A DNA stretch of 64,000 bases from Neobacillus sp. FSL H8-0543 (lineage in GTDB: Bacteria > Bacillota > Bacilli > Bacillales > Cytobacillaceae), in NCBI RefSeq assembly GCF_038592905.1, contig NZ_CP151943.1:3484501-3548500 (forward strand), read 5' to 3'. The notes below the pieces were generated by a model, which saw nothing but the letters and a program-made list of their open reading frames with translations, was not told the origin of the DNA and ran no database searches. A program made the position numbers and the translations under genes. Each line of letters begins with the position of its first letter. The stretch's first letter is position 1. Below are positions 17,670 through 27,983 of this stretch, piece after piece.

Positions 17670-18485
17670 GTGGCCATTATTACGAAAATCACCACACAGA
17701 AAAAAAATCAAGATCGTTTTAATGTTTTTATGGATTATGGTAAAGGGGAAGAATATGCTTTTAGTGTCGACAGTGAGGTTCTAATAAAATTCCAGCTGAA
17801 AAAAGGAATGGAGCTTGATGACCTTTCGTATTTAGAGGTTCAATATCAAGATGACATACGAAAAGCATACAACCTAGCGATTCATTATTTAGCGAGAAGA
17901 ATGAGGTCTGAAAAAGAAATTAGGGACTATCTCGTGCAAAAGGAAAAAGAAGAACCCGTTATTAATGAAGTTATTCATAAATTACTTTCTCATAAATACA
18001 TTAACGATGAGGAATATGCACTTTCCTATGTGAGGACACAAATAAATGCCTCGGATAAAGGACCAGATGTCATTCGAATGGAATTAAAGGAACGGGGAAT
18101 TAACGAGTTGGCTAGTCAAATGGCGTTAGCTCAGTTTCCTCTTGAGCTACAGATTGAAAAGGCAACAAAAATATACGAAAAGTCCTTTCAGAAGAATGCA
18201 AGGGATTCACAGCGAATCATCCACCAAAAGGCTGAAAATTTGCTGCTTAGAAAAGGATATCCCTTCGACATCATTAATATTGCAGTCCAGGAAGCTGAAA
18301 TGGACAAGGACATTGATGAGGAAATGGAAGCCATTAAATACCAGGGAGAAAAAGCTCATCGGAAATTTAGTGGCTATACTGGGTATGAGTATGAACAAAA
18401 AATGAAGCAAACGCTCTTTCGAAAAGGCTTTTCAATGGAGTTAATCGAAAAATTTATAGAGGATGTAAAAAATCATGACGACTAA
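17670..18485 (+). CDS. recX: Regulatory protein RecX
   Basis: RecX modulates RecA filaments. The 271-aa protein is built of three-helix RecX repeats: YNLAIHYLARRMRSEKEIRDYL (first), then NEVIHKLLSHKYINDEEYALSYVRTQ, then further repeats with LFRKGFSMELIEKFIED at the end. GTG 17670 is preferred to GTG 17661 because GAGGTGA (17658-17664) overlaps the earlier codon. It is followed at once by a convergent SDR gene; the two stops are one base apart. Confidence 0.9.
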   Translation: MAIITKITTQKKNQDRFNVFMDYGKGEEYAFSVDSEVLIKFQLKKGMELDDLSYLEVQYQDDIRKAYNLAIHYLARRMRSEKEIRDYLVQKEKEEPVINEVIHKLLSHKYINDEEYALSYVRTQINASDKGPDVIRMELKERGINELASQMALAQFPLELQIEKATKIYEKSFQKNARDSQRIIHQKAENLLLRKGYPFDIINIAVQEAEMDKDIDEEMEAIKYQGEKAHRKFSGYTGYEYEQKMKQTLFRKGFSMELIEKFIEDVKNHDD

Positions 18486-18486
18486 G

Positions 18487-19164
18487 TCATGATTTTTTAC
18501 TTTCAATAATGATCGTATCTTGTTCTAATTGTTCGAAAATGATTTCAGCAACTTCCTTGGGCGTACGGAAGCGCGAGGTATCCTTTACGTGGGTGCTTCC
18601 CTCCCAAAATGGCGTATCCATTCCCCCCATATAAACCGCGTTAATTTTCAGCTGACTACCTTCATATTCTTTTTGCAGACTCTCCGTAAATCCTCTGATC
18701 GCAAATTTACTTGCAGCGTAAACGGCCTCATTAACCTTTCCGCGTAATCCTGCAGTGGAAATGATGTTCATGATTCTACCTTCACCATGCTTCTGCAATA
18801 GAGGTAACACAGCTTGAGTCATGAGGATCGTGCCCAGTACATTTGTTTCAAGCATTTCACTGATTTGCTGACTGCTAAGATCCGCAAAAGGTCCAAAGTG
18901 ACCCACACCAGCGTTGTTTACCAAGCCGTAGATACTGTGAGACTTCGAAAGATCTTCACATCTACTTAAAACATCGGATACATTGCGAATATCTAAAACA
19001 ACAATTTCAGCTGTTCCGCCAAGCGATTCAATCATATTTTTTGTAGCAGTTAATTTTTTAGAGGATCTTCCAATTAATAACAGGTGATAACCTTGCTGTG
19101 AAAATAGAATGGCTAATTCCCGGCCAAGGCCAGAACCTGAACCAGTTACAATAATTGTTTTCAA
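18487..19164 (-). CDS. Short-chain dehydrogenase/reductase
   Basis: 225-aa classical SDR. It has the cofactor motif TGSGSGLGRELA at 7-18, NNAGVGHFG, the catalytic Ser in IISTAG, and YAASK with the active-site Tyr and Lys. Substrate cannot be told from sequence. It sits between recX and yfhH and converges on recX with a single-base gap. The coding strand changes here within an otherwise conserved block, so it may be a later insertion. Confidence 0.82.
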   Translation of the reverse strand: MKTIIVTGSGSGLGRELAILFSQQGYHLLLIGRSSKKLTATKNMIESLGGTAEIVVLDIRNVSDVLSRCEDLSKSHSIYGLVNNAGVGHFGPFADLSSQQISEMLETNVLGTILMTQAVLPLLQKHGEGRIMNIISTAGLRGKVNEAVYAASKFAIRGFTESLQKEYEGSQLKINAVYMGGMDTPFWEGSTHVKDTSRFRTPKEVAEIIFEQLEQDTIIIESKKS

Positions 19165-19260
19165 TAGTACACCTTCCTATATGTCAAAGTTCAATCTTTA
19201 TTTATTACACAAAGATAACTATACTAAAATATAGAGATATATGAAATAGGAGTGGATCAC

Positions 19261-19584
19261 ATGCATCAGGACAAGCGATACAGTTCAATGACAGAGCATG
19301 AATTAAGGCAGGAAATTGCCAAACTTCAAGAAATGGCAAGGAAAGCTGAGCAAATGGGGATGGTAAGTGAATATGCTGTTCTTGAAAGAAAAGCGGTTAT
19401 GGCGAAGGCTTACTTAATAAGTCCAGATTCTTTTTCACCAGGTGAAATTTATGAACTAGAAGGAGACCCGGGACAATATTTTAAAATTGATTATCTCAAC
19501 GGCGTTTTCGCTTGGGGATATCGTCTAATGGGCGATGGAAAAGAAGAAGCGTTACCCATTTCAATGTTGAAGTGGTTAAAATAA
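19261..19584 (+). CDS. yfhH: YfhH family protein
   Basis: 107 aa. The N-terminal half is a helical SMTEHELRQEIAKLQEMARKAEQMG segment. The C-terminal half is a small beta-rich domain (FSPGEIYELEGDPGQYFKIDYLNGVFAWGYRL). It resembles Bacillus YfhH (DUF1811), function unknown. ATG 19261 is taken because AGGAG (19248-19252) is 8 nt upstream. It lies in the conserved yfh block next to sspK. Confidence 0.85.
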   Translation: MHQDKRYSSMTEHELRQEIAKLQEMARKAEQMGMVSEYAVLERKAVMAKAYLISPDSFSPGEIYELEGDPGQYFKIDYLNGVFAWGYRLMGDGKEEALPISMLKWLK

Positions 19585-19631
19585 AGACAAACCAGAGAAC
19601 AAATCTCTGGCTTGTCACTAAATCTTGAAAA

Positions 19632-19805
19632 TTAATACTCGGATGCGGTATTATTTTCACGCTCACCAGATGCTCGCATGCGCTCCTGTGGATGGGTATT
19701 GATGGTGCCGTCAGCTCTTGTTGAAGCATATTCAGCTTTAGCTCTTGGTTCGCCCTCTAGTTTGTTGTTATTTTGGTTTGGGAAATTCTTTGCTTTATTT
19801 CTCAT
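19632..19805 (-). CDS. sspK: Small acid-soluble spore protein K
   Basis: 57 aa: [10 protein letters not shown]...[20 protein letters not shown]...[12 protein letters not shown], nearly the B. subtilis SspK sequence with a short C-terminal extension. It is a minor spore-core protein made in the forespore. ATG 19805 follows GGAGGTAATC. The frame runs open upstream but those residues are not SspK-like. Its presence indicates a spore former. Confidence 0.92.
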   Translation of the reverse strand: MRNKAKNFPNQNNNKLEGEPRAKAEYASTRADGTINTHPQERMRASGERENNTASEY

Positions 19806-19941
19806 GATTACCTCCATCAAACAAAATTGAGAACTCGTGAAAAGCAAAGCTGTTTTCTTAGCCAATGCTGACCACGTGCTAATAGTATTCGACATTTTTA
19901 TATAGGTTATGTTATAAGAAAATGGAAAAGTAGGTGATATC

Positions 19942-20211
19942 ATGAAAGAATACCAAGAAAGATTAACAGAGCTTTTATTGGAAAAAAATAATCAAATTTC
20001 ATCCAATATGGCCCGTACTTGGGTGGAGCTTATGTGGGACGATTTTGAGACGACACGTGCAAAATCTGGAAGAGAGTATAAGGGAGCAGAAATGACAGAA
20101 GGAATTGTCAGGCATTGGATTGAACAGTATGGAGCAAAGCTTCACGAGTTTGCAGCAACCAATCCAAAATATAAAAATTTCCTAACAGAAAAAAAGGATA
20201 AGTTAAACTAA
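19942..20211 (+). CDS. yfhJ: YfhJ (WVELL domain) protein
   Basis: 89 aa. It contains [25 protein letters not shown] and ends in a Lys-rich tail, matching the WVELL family to which Bacillus YfhJ belongs. Function is unknown. GTAGGTGATATC precedes ATG 19942. It is the last plus-strand gene before the 52-bp tandem array. Confidence 0.87.
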   Translation: MKEYQERLTELLLEKNNQISSNMARTWVELMWDDFETTRAKSGREYKGAEMTEGIVRHWIEQYGAKLHEFAATNPKYKNFLTEKKDKLN

Positions 20212-20257
20212 GTGGAAAAGCGATGACTATGTGATGCAAAGGGTTCACTTTAGAGGA

Positions 20258-20803
20258 GGAAAAATCTAAGTCCCGGTCGTTAAGGAAGGCTTATAACGCC
20301 CGACCCGTAGGAAAAATCTAAGTCATGGTCGTTAAGGAAGGTTTATAACGCCCGACCCGTAGGAAAAATCTAAGTCATGGTCGTTAAGGAAGGTTTATAA
20401 CGCCCGACCGCCCGAAAAATCCTTAGTCCCGGTCGTTAAGAAAGGTTCATAACGCCCGACCCGTAGGAAAAATCTTAGTCATGGTCGTTAAGGAAGGTTT
20501 ATAACGCCCGACCCGTAGGAAAAATCTTAGTCCCGGTCGTTAAGAAAGGTTCATAACGCCCGACCCGTAGGGAAAATCCTAAGTCCCGGTCGTTGAGAAA
20601 GGTTCATAACGCCCGACCCGTAGGAAAAATCTTAGTCCCGGTCGTTAAGAAAGGTTATAACGCCCGACCCGTAGGAAAAATCCTAAGTCCCGGTCGTTGA
20701 GAAAGGTTCATAACGCCCGACCCGTAGGAAAAATCTTAGTCCCGGTCGTTAAGAAAGGTTTATAACGCCCGACCCGTAGGAAAAATCTTAGTCCCGGTCG
20801 TTA
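20258..20803. repeat. Tandem array of ~52-bp units, each with an inner dyad
   Basis: GGTCGTT recurs eleven times, starting at 20275, 20327, 20379, 20431, 20483, 20535, 20588, 20640, 20692, 20744 and 20796. The period is 52 bp, with one step of 53. Each full unit carries GGTCGTTA...TAACGCCCGACC, an imperfect palindrome, joined by CGTAGGAAAAATCTTAGTCC. Small variants (CATGG for CCCGG, GAGAAAGG for AAGAAAGG) alternate among units. The array fills the gap between convergent yfhJ and yfhP. Since 52 is not a multiple of 3, it is not a coding repeat. Confidence 0.93.
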
Positions 20804-20950
20804 TGACTTCAAATTTACACTGAATTGGCATTAAAATTGGTAAGATTTTTTATTCGTTGTACAACAGGTACTGTCATCTAAAAACATCTTGAAAATTTGA
20901 TGATCAATTCTACCCAGAACAGGGCTAAAACCTTGATATACTAATAAAAA

Positions 20951-21045
20951 TGGCATGCGTCAATTCGCATGCCAATTCATCTGTCAATTTGTCTTCGTGC
21001 ACCTCAAAACGGAACCCTTAAAATGTGATGTCACCGCTTTTTTTT
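20951..21045 (-). ncRNA. Unassigned conserved element E2 ending in a terminator
   Basis: Minus-strand order: GTTCCGTTTT, GAGGTGC, AAGACA, GAATTG, then the hairpin GGCATGCG / CGCATGCC followed by ATTTTTA. The same motif order occurs in E1 (5921-6016). It lies right after the yfhP stop. It could be a 3'-UTR terminator family or a small RNA. Confidence 0.4.
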
Positions 21046-21051
21046 ATCAGG

Positions 21052-22032
21052 TTAATTTGGCAAAATACTTAGCTTTTTTCGTAATTTCTTTTCACTAAAC
21101 ACCCAGCCTGTATAAGAACTAATAGGCTGTAAATCAAGGTCTAACTGGACGACAGCAACGAACGGATAATGGCCATTGCTTCGATAGCGCAAGTCAATAA
21201 ACCGAACTTCGTAAAAGTCATTGTATTCATCCATTTCCCATCTATAAACGGGTGAAAAGGATAGAAACGCGGCTAGATTTTTATCATGTTTCGCTGCCTC
21301 CAATACAGGAGTTTCTGGCACAGGTACACGTTTAAATCGATCTAGAATCTCAACCTCTGTTTTTATCGCTTTAGCAACAAAGAATTCTTCCTCAGTCATC
21401 GCAGCGATTCTCCATTGATAAAACTTTATTGTAGGAGCAAGTATGATCTCAGTTGCATTAGGAATTATTCTTCTAACTTCATCTAGAACTTTTCCGCGAA
21501 CATAAAAACGAAGGAAGTAGTAGCCGATGATCACGGCAAACATCGTAAGAAAGGTAATACCTGGCGGGGCACCAAATACCCAAATGAAAATGGCAACGAT
21601 ATGAATCCCGAAAATAATCGGATCAAAGGTATTAATTACCCCTAAAGCTACCCATTTAGTTGTAAATGGTCTAAGCGCCTGGGTGCCATAGGCGTTGAAA
21701 ATATCAACAAATACATGGATGAAAACTGCTGCAAATGTCCATGCCCAAAGATGCAAAACATTAGCAGCCGGGAAAAAGGGATAAACCAATGCAAGGATAA
21801 GCAGAGGCCATAAAAGTACCGCAGGAATGGAATGAGTAATCCCTCGATGATTACGGATGTATATCGCATTATTTCTAAGTTTCAACACTGTATCAATATC
21901 GGGTATTTGTGAACCGGCAATTGTTGCAATTAAAACACTTGTGGCAGTAGCGTGGCTGGCAGCTACTGTTGGATCAAGGGTGGCGAGACCCCCTAGGGCA
22001 ATTCCCATTACAATATGAGTTCCAGTATCCAA
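21052..22032 (-). CDS. yfhP: YfhP membrane protein, YdjM/metal-dependent hydrolase family
   Basis: 326 aa. The N-terminus starts MDTGTHIVMGIALGGLA, with HATATS, SQIPDIDTV and RGITHS motifs (His/Asp, probable metal ligands). Four or so membrane segments lie within residues ~75-195, and a soluble C-terminal domain contains SPVYRWEMDEYNDFYEVRFIDLRYR. It matches Bacillus YfhP, reported as a regulator of neighbouring yfhQ and spore genes. TTG 22032 follows AAAGGAGG by 10 nt. It is divergent from mutY (yfhQ), as in B. subtilis. Confidence 0.87.
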   Translation of the reverse strand: MDTGTHIVMGIALGGLATLDPTVAASHATATSVLIATIAGSQIPDIDTVLKLRNNAIYIRNHRGITHSIPAVLLWPLLILALVYPFFPAANVLHLWAWTFAAVFIHVFVDIFNAYGTQALRPFTTKWVALGVINTFDPIIFGIHIVAIFIWVFGAPPGITFLTMFAVIIGYYFLRFYVRGKVLDEVRRIIPNATEIILAPTIKFYQWRIAAMTEEEFFVAKAIKTEVEILDRFKRVPVPETPVLEAAKHDKNLAAFLSFSPVYRWEMDEYNDFYEVRFIDLRYRSNGHYPFVAVVQLDLDLQPISSYTGWVFSEKKLRKKLSILPN

Positions 22033-22150
22033 AAGGAAAAATCCTCCTTTAATAAGTTCTTGTCAAACCAAACTATATGGATTATCGTAAACATACTTAC
22101 TATTATATACCCTAACTTCGTATTGTTTATCTAGCAGGAGGACCAAAAAA

Positions 22151-23248
22151 GTGAAAAATGACTTGAATAATATAGAAAAAGTGGATATTGGCAAATTTCA
22201 GAACGATTTAATTTCCTGGTTTTCTGAGGAGCAGCGTGAGTTGCCTTGGCGCCAAGACCAGGACCCTTATAAAGTCTGGGTTTCGGAAATCATGTTGCAG
22301 CAAACGAGAGTAGATACAGTTATTCCTTACTTTAATCGATTTATCGAATGGTTTCCAACAATAGAGACTCTCGCAAATGCGAATGAAGATAAAGTTCTTA
22401 AAGCATGGGAAGGTCTTGGATATTATTCGCGTGTCAGAAATTTGCATTCAGCCGTAAAAGAAGTAAATGAGAAATACAATGGTCAAGTACCGAACTCCCC
22501 AAAAGAGATTGCGGACCTTAAAGGTGTAGGTCCATATACTGCAGGGGCTATTCTTAGTATTGCTTATGGAATTCCAGAACCAGCTGTAGATGGAAACGTG
22601 ATGAGGGTTTTATCAAGAATTCTTTTGATCTGGGAGGATATTGCTAAAGCATCATCAAGAAAAGTCTTTGAGAAAGCGGTAAGGCAGCTAATATCGCATG
22701 ATAACCCATCAGCATTCAATCAGGCATTAATGGAATTAGGTGCATTAATTTGTACACCTACTTCTCCTTCATGTTTATTATGCCCTGTTCGTGAACATTG
22801 CCAAGCTTTTCACGAGGGTGTTCAAACAGAACTCCCAATTAAAACAAAGAAGAATAGTCAACGTGCAGTGCAGCTAGCTGCTGTAATTCTGAAAAATGAA
22901 CATGGGAAAATCCTCATCCATAAACGCCCTCAAAGTGGCCTTCTGGCAAATTTATGGGAATTTCCAAATATAGAAATTCAAGAGCCTTTACTGGCAGGCC
23001 GAAAACAAATTACTGAATTATTCAGAAATACTTATAATATGAATATTAATCTAGAAAAAAGCATTGGTCAAATAGAACACATCTTTTCCCATTTGATCTG
23101 GAATATTACGGTTTATTCAGGGGTGATTTCCCAAGAGTTCCAATCTGGTGAGGAATGGAAGTTTGTTACCTTTGATGAAATGAATCAATATGCCTTCCCT
23201 GTTTCCTATCAAAAAATGCTTAAGCTATATAAAGAACACCGCTCTTGA
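22151..23248 (+). CDS. mutY: A/G-specific adenine DNA glycosylase MutY
   Basis: Removes adenine mispaired with 8-oxoguanine. 365 aa. Catalytic Glu46 is in VSEIMLQQ, the helix-hairpin-helix has [12 protein letters not shown] with Tyr129, the catalytic Asp147 is in AVDGNVMR, and the [4Fe-4S] loop uses Cys201, 208, 211 and 217 (C-x6-C-x2-C-x5-C). The C-terminal NUDIX-like domain (about 235-365) reads out 8-oxoG. It starts at GTG 22151 behind AGGAGGACC. It is the yfhQ position of B. subtilis. Confidence 0.95.
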   Translation: MKNDLNNIEKVDIGKFQNDLISWFSEEQRELPWRQDQDPYKVWVSEIMLQQTRVDTVIPYFNRFIEWFPTIETLANANEDKVLKAWEGLGYYSRVRNLHSAVKEVNEKYNGQVPNSPKEIADLKGVGPYTAGAILSIAYGIPEPAVDGNVMRVLSRILLIWEDIAKASSRKVFEKAVRQLISHDNPSAFNQALMELGALICTPTSPSCLLCPVREHCQAFHEGVQTELPIKTKKNSQRAVQLAAVILKNEHGKILIHKRPQSGLLANLWEFPNIEIQEPLLAGRKQITELFRNTYNMNINLEKSIGQIEHIFSHLIWNITVYSGVISQEFQSGEEWKFVTFDEMNQYAFPVSYQKMLKLYKEHRS

Positions 23249-23262
23249 TTCGGTGTTCTTTA
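23231..23262. terminator. Bidirectional terminator between mutY and yfhS
   Basis: AAAGAACACCG (23231-23241) and CGGTGTTCTTT (23251-23261) form an 11-bp perfect stem that includes the mutY stop. It serves both convergent genes. Confidence 0.8.
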
Positions 23263-23267
23263 TCTTA

Positions 23268-23492
23268 TTAGTCATAACTAATTTTAGTACCGTGTGTATA
23301 GTCTGCTTCTTGTCGCTTTATTCCCCCGCGAGCTTCAATTTCTTCAATGATCTCTCGATGGATTGTAACTCCCTCACTATTTAAATAAGGCGCTATTTGC
23401 TGTAAGGAATGATGAAAAAAGGCAAGCTCGCTTTTATCCCACTCTGACTTGCTTACCATCGATAGCTCTGTCATATCGCGTCCAATGTACAT
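23268..23492 (-). CDS. yfhS: YfhS family small protein
   Basis: 74 aa: MYIGRDMTELSMVSKSEWDKSELAFFHHSLQQIAPYLN...GVTIHREIIEEIEARGG...DYTHGTKISYD. It resembles Bacillus YfhS, a conserved protein associated with sporulation. No catalytic motif is seen. It is convergent with mutY and divergent from fabL. Confidence 0.82.
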   Translation of the reverse strand: MYIGRDMTELSMVSKSEWDKSELAFFHHSLQQIAPYLNSEGVTIHREIIEEIEARGGIKRQEADYTHGTKISYD

Positions 23493-23584
23493 TTATATCT
23501 TCCTTCCACATGCTTTTTTCTTCTTAGTGTTTTATAATCAATTGTCTTCTATTCGTAGAAAAGCTAAAATGATAACATACATAA

Positions 23585-24352
<768 letters not shown>

Positions 24353-24375
24353 AATTATTTTTTTTAATTTTTTTT

Positions 24376-24405
24376 GGATAAACTCCACGGACCTTGGTCA
24401 TATTA
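24376..24405 (+). promoter_or_regulatory. Likely SigG promoter of sspE
   Basis: GGATA (24376-24380), an 18-bp spacer and CATATTA (24399-24405) closely fit the forespore SigG pattern (gHATR-N18-cATWHTA). It lies 20 nt upstream of the sspE start, as expected for a spore-protein gene. Confidence 0.65.
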
Positions 24406-24424
24406 ATTCGTGGAGGTGATTACA

Positions 24425-24637
24425 ATGGCAAAATTCAATCAACAACCTAACAAAAGTACTTCTGGAACAAACATCCAGGAAGTAAGACAACAAAATGCTC
24501 AATCAGCTGGAGCTGGTAGCCAAGGTCAATTCGGCACTGAATTTGCAAGCGAAACAAATGCTCAAGAAGTAAGACAACAAAACCAACAAGTTGAAGCTCG
24601 TAAAGGCCAAAACTCTGGCCAATCAGGTCAAAGCTAA
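24425..24637 (+). CDS. sspE: Gamma-type small acid-soluble spore protein
   Basis: 70 aa, Gln/Asn/Ser-rich, with the duplicated gamma-SASP unit: NIQEVRQQNAQSAGAGSQGQFGTEFA...NAQEVRQQNQQVEA. The GPR protease cleaves within TEFA-type sequences during germination, and the protein serves as an amino-acid store in the spore core. ATG 24425 follows GGAGGTGATT. A SigG-like promoter lies just before it and a strong terminator after it. The fabL-sspE-ygaB order agrees with Bacillus. Confidence 0.93.
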   Translation: MAKFNQQPNKSTSGTNIQEVRQQNAQSAGAGSQGQFGTEFASETNAQEVRQQNQQVEARKGQNSGQSGQS

Positions 24638-24656
24638 ATTAAACATTAGTAATGCA

Positions 24657-24694
24657 GAAGGTACTCTATAATCGTATAGAGTGCCTTCTTTTTA
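24657..24694 (+). terminator. Terminator of sspE
   Basis: GAAGGTACTCTATA and TATAGAGTGCCTTC form a 14-bp stem (one wobble) with loop ATCG, then TTTTTATTT. Confidence 0.88.
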
Positions 24695-24717
24695 TTTATT
24701 TTTGATGTACAAACCTT

Positions 24718-24759
24718 GTTGATTGGAGCGGAAGGCGAAGCCTGGAGCTCCATCAACAG
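24718..24759. repeat. Short remnant of the GC-rich inverted-repeat element, copy D
   Basis: Only the ends remain: TGTTGATTGGAGCGGAAGG at the left and CCTGGAGCTCCATCAACAG at the right, with nothing between. Compare copies A, B and C, which have 130-250 bp. It is an internal-deletion derivative. Confidence 0.65.
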
Positions 24760-24872
24760 CTGTTCGACAAAACTTCTATTCAGTCTACATAAAAAGTCAA
24801 AGGAAAATAGCAATTATTCAAGAATACATAGTAAGTATAAAAAAAAGCTTCTAATGATAAGGCGGTGTGGTT

Positions 24873-25130
24873 ATGAATCATTTTAACCGTTTAGTTTCCG
24901 AGCAAATGATGACAATGGAAAAATTACTCTACCTTCAAGCGGAGCTTGAACGTTGCCAGGAAATTGAGGAACAATTACAGACATTGCAAAATGAAACAGA
25001 ACTAGAAAGTGTTAAAATCGAAATTAATCAAATGAAAAAAGAATTAAAGGAAATTCAAGAAATGTTTGAAAAACAAACAGAAGAGGTCATTCAATCGTAT
25101 CATGATATGAATTTGGAGCCTACTGTATAG
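24873..25130 (+). CDS. ygaB: YgaB-like coiled-coil protein
   Basis: 85 aa, almost wholly a predicted coiled coil: MNHFNRLVSEQMMTMEKLL, then Glu/Lys/Gln-rich heptads (ELERCQEIEEQLQTLQNETE, KKELKEIQEMFEKQTEEVIQ). It occupies the ygaB position upstream of ygaC. Function is unknown. ATG 24873 is chosen because AAGGCGGTG ends 5 nt before it. Confidence 0.78.
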   Translation: MNHFNRLVSEQMMTMEKLLYLQAELERCQEIEEQLQTLQNETELESVKIEINQMKKELKEIQEMFEKQTEEVIQSYHDMNLEPTV

Positions 25131-25326
25131 GTGAAACACGCAAATTTTGGTGAAAATATGCAATTTTTTTTGAAGAGTCATTGAATTCAATGGCTCTTTT
25201 GTTTTAAATTCTTTACTCAAACGTTATAATAAGAAGAAATAGGAAAATGAACTTTGTAGCCTTTTGTCGTTTATTGGTATTTAGTTAAGGTTTCAAATGT
25301 GTTCAGAACGAAAGTAGGGGAGAATC

Positions 25327-25857
25327 ATGGGCGTACCCATCGAAGGTGTACCAATACAAATACATAGCTACAAGCATAATGGGCACATCCATCGCGTGTG
25401 GGATGAGACGACCGTTCTGAAGGGATCACAGAATTTGGTGATTGGCGGAAATGATCGGACAATTGTAACGGAATCTGATGGAAGAACATGGATTACTAGA
25501 GAACCAGCTATTTGTTACTTTCATTCACAGTACTGGTTTAACGTAATTGGAATGATTCGTGAAGACGGAATATATTATTATTGCAATATTAGCTCACCGT
25601 TTATTTTTGATGGCGAAGCAGTAAAGTATATCGATTATGATCTTGATATTAAGGTATTCCCGGATATGACATTTAACTTGTTAGATGAGGATGAATATGA
25701 ACGTCATCGCCGTGAAATGAAGTATCCTGACGTGATTGACCATATTCTCAAAAAAAATGTGGATCAACTCATTCACTGGATTCGCCAGCGAAAAGGTCCA
25801 TTTGCACCGGATTTTATTGACATATGGTATGAACGGTATTTAACCTACAGACGCTAG
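25327..25857 (+). CDS. ygaC: Nucleoside tri-/diphosphate phosphatase, DUF402 (YgaC)
   Basis: 176-aa DUF402 protein. The core shows [44 protein letters not shown] and [13 protein letters not shown], where Asp and Glu residues bind Mg in the family. Staphylococcal and Bacillus relatives hydrolyse nucleoside tri- and diphosphates. GTAGGGGAGAATC precedes ATG 25327. It is the ygaC position in the conserved yga block. Confidence 0.87.
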   Translation: MGVPIEGVPIQIHSYKHNGHIHRVWDETTVLKGSQNLVIGGNDRTIVTESDGRTWITREPAICYFHSQYWFNVIGMIREDGIYYYCNISSPFIFDGEAVKYIDYDLDIKVFPDMTFNLLDEDEYERHRREMKYPDVIDHILKKNVDQLIHWIRQRKGPFAPDFIDIWYERYLTYRR

Positions 25858-25869
25858 TTGTACAACATA

Positions 25870-25899
25870 CCTGTTGATTCAAAGATCAACAGGTTTTCG
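25870..25899 (+). terminator. Terminator of ygaC
   Basis: CCTGTTGAT (25870-25878) and ATCAACAGG (25885-25893) pair around TCAAAG and are followed by TTTTCGTTT. Confidence 0.75.
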
Positions 25900-25938
25900 T
25901 TTGCTAATTAAAAACGTTTGATGATAAGGAGGGTTAGC

Positions 25939-27720
25939 TTGGGCAGTGTACGCAGGTACCTTCAATTTGTAAAGCCATACCGATTGCAAATCATAATAAC
26001 GATAGTGATAGGAATTCTCAAATTTGCCATTCCACTCCTTATACCAATGCTCATTAAATATGTCATTGATGATATTATTGGGAACGGAACTCTGACTAAC
26101 GATGAAAAAGTAAGTCATTTGTTGCTTATTATGGGTGTTATGATCGTTATTTTTGTCGTACTAAGACCACCGATTGAGTATTATCGACAATACTTTGCAC
26201 AATGGGTTTCTAGTAAAATTCTCTATGATATTCGCGATAAAATGTACTCTCATATTCAAAAGTTAAGTTTCAAGTATTATGCCAATACAAGAGCAGGGGA
26301 GATCATTTCTCGTGTAATTAATGATGTTGAGCAAACCAAGACATTTGTTGTTACTGGTTTGATGAACCTATGGCTTGATTTAGCGACAATTGTCATCGCA
26401 ATTGTGATTATGCTTTTTATGGATGTAAAACTAACATTGGTCTCGATTGTACTTTTCCCGCTATATGCAGTGTCGATTAAATACTTTTTTGGGAATTTAC
26501 GCCGACTGACGAAAAGGCGATCGCAAGCACTCGCGGAGGTTCAGAGTTATTTACATGAACGTGTACAAGGTATGCCAGTTATTAAGAGCTTTGCGATTGA
26601 AGAATTTGAACAAAAACAGTTTGATAAACAAAATAAAAACTTTTTAGAAAAGGCGTTAGAGCATACGAGCTGGAATGCCAAAGCTTTTGCAGCAGTAAAT
26701 ACAATTACCGATATTGCACCATTAATTGTCATCGGTTATTCCGCTTACCTGGTTATTCAGGGAAGTCTAACACTTGGAACCATGATTGCTTTTTTTGCCT
26801 ATATTGATAAGCTTTATAGTCCATTAAGAAGATTGGTAAACTCCTCGACAACCCTTACCCAGTCTTTGGCCTCAATGGATAGGGTGTTTGAATTCTTGGA
26901 CGTAAAATACGATATTGTAGACACTCCCGATGCTAGAGAATGTAAAGATGTAAAGGGCGAAGTTACCCTTGAAAATGTACAGTTTACTTATAATGAGACA
27001 GAAGAATTAATTTTAAAGGATATTAACCTAAACGTAAAAAAAGGGGAAACGATTGCCTTAGTTGGAATGAGCGGTGGTGGTAAATCAACACTTGTAAGTT
27101 TGATTCCTCGCTTTTATGATGTAACGGGCGGGAGAATCCTTCTTGATGGTGTGGATATCCGCCAATTTAAGGTTCAAACCTTGAGGGACAAAATTGGTGT
27201 TGTATTTCAAGATAATATTTTGTTTAGTGAATCGGTTAAAGACAATATCTTATTAGGAAAACCGGGTGCCTCTGATGAGGAAGTTATACAGGCAGCCAAG
27301 GCAGCCAATGCTCATGATTTTATCCTCAATTTGGCTAAGGGTTACGATACAAAGGTTGGAGAAAGAGGAGTGAAGCTTTCTGGCGGCCAGAAACAAAGAG
27401 TGGCGATAGCAAGAGTATTCTTGCGAAACCCGCCGATCTTAATACTTGATGAAGCAACATCAGCGCTTGACTTAGAGAGTGAACATAATATTCAGGAATC
27501 ACTTGATGAGCTTGCAAAGGAACGGACTACGTTTATTGTTGCCCACCGGTTATCAACTATTACCCACGCCAATCGAATTGTGTTAATCGAACATGGTCGA
27601 ATTGTTGAGATTGGCACGCATGAAGAGTTGATGGAAAAACAAGGGAATTATTATAAGTTATTTCAAGTGCAGCAGCTAGAGCATAAGGAAAATGGAAATC
27701 AAGTAAAGGCTTCTTTGTAA
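25939..27720 (+). CDS. ygaD: ABC transporter, fused permease and ATPase (YgaD)
   Basis: 593-aa half-transporter of the lipid/multidrug exporter type. Six membrane helices lie in residues ~15-300. The ATPase has GMSGGGKST (Walker A), the Q-loop [17 protein letters not shown] signature, [12 protein letters not shown] (Walker B) and AHRLST (H-loop). It should homodimerise in the membrane; the cargo is unknown. Start TTG 25939 is 5 nt after AAGGAGGG; the upstream in-frame TTG/ATG at 25918-25923 lie before that site. Confidence 0.9.
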   Translation: MGSVRRYLQFVKPYRLQIIITIVIGILKFAIPLLIPMLIKYVIDDIIGNGTLTNDEKVSHLLLIMGVMIVIFVVLRPPIEYYRQYFAQWVSSKILYDIRDKMYSHIQKLSFKYYANTRAGEIISRVINDVEQTKTFVVTGLMNLWLDLATIVIAIVIMLFMDVKLTLVSIVLFPLYAVSIKYFFGNLRRLTKRRSQALAEVQSYLHERVQGMPVIKSFAIEEFEQKQFDKQNKNFLEKALEHTSWNAKAFAAVNTITDIAPLIVIGYSAYLVIQGSLTLGTMIAFFAYIDKLYSPLRRLVNSSTTLTQSLASMDRVFEFLDVKYDIVDTPDARECKDVKGEVTLENVQFTYNETEELILKDINLNVKKGETIALVGMSGGGKSTLVSLIPRFYDVTGGRILLDGVDIRQFKVQTLRDKIGVVFQDNILFSESVKDNILLGKPGASDEEVIQAAKAANAHDFILNLAKGYDTKVGERGVKLSGGQKQRVAIARVFLRNPPILILDEATSALDLESEHNIQESLDELAKERTTFIVAHRLSTITHANRIVLIEHGRIVEIGTHEELMEKQGNYYKLFQVQQLEHKENGNQVKASL

Positions 27721-27759
27721 AAATATGAAAAAAGTAAGAGCGGCTTCTCTTACTCAGAT

Positions 27760-27793
27760 TGTCGAGAAAGGGTATCTTTCTCGGCATTTTTTA
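27760..27793 (+). terminator. Terminator of ygaD
   Basis: TCGAGAAAG and CTTTCTCGG pair around GGTAT, followed by CATTTTTTATTTT. Confidence 0.8.
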
Positions 27794-27849
27794 TTTTCAG
27801 GGGTCAAAGGATATCATTTTTTCATTAAAACTTGTACCTGGGCATAGGC

Positions 27850-27983
27850 CAGTTGATTTCCGCTCCAGGTGCTTCGCTTTCCGCGGGCGTGCCGGGGAGC
27901 CTCCTCGGAGCTGCGCTCCTGCGGGGTCTCCCCCTGCCCCGTACTCCCGCAGGAGTCTGCGCACCTTCCGCGGAAATCAACAG
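27850..27983. repeat. GC-rich inverted-repeat element, copy B
   Basis: Ends AGTTGATTTCCGC and GCGGAAATCAAC are inverse copies. The interior has CGCTTTCCGCGGGC and GCTCCTGCGGGGTCTCCC, shared with copy A. The 27.7-28.06 kb gap holds only this and the ygaD terminator. Confidence 0.7.

Noticed and set aside
20258..20803. Reading the 52-bp array as a CRISPR
   Set aside because: There are no unique spacers. The whole unit is repeated, including the linker, and no cas genes are nearby.
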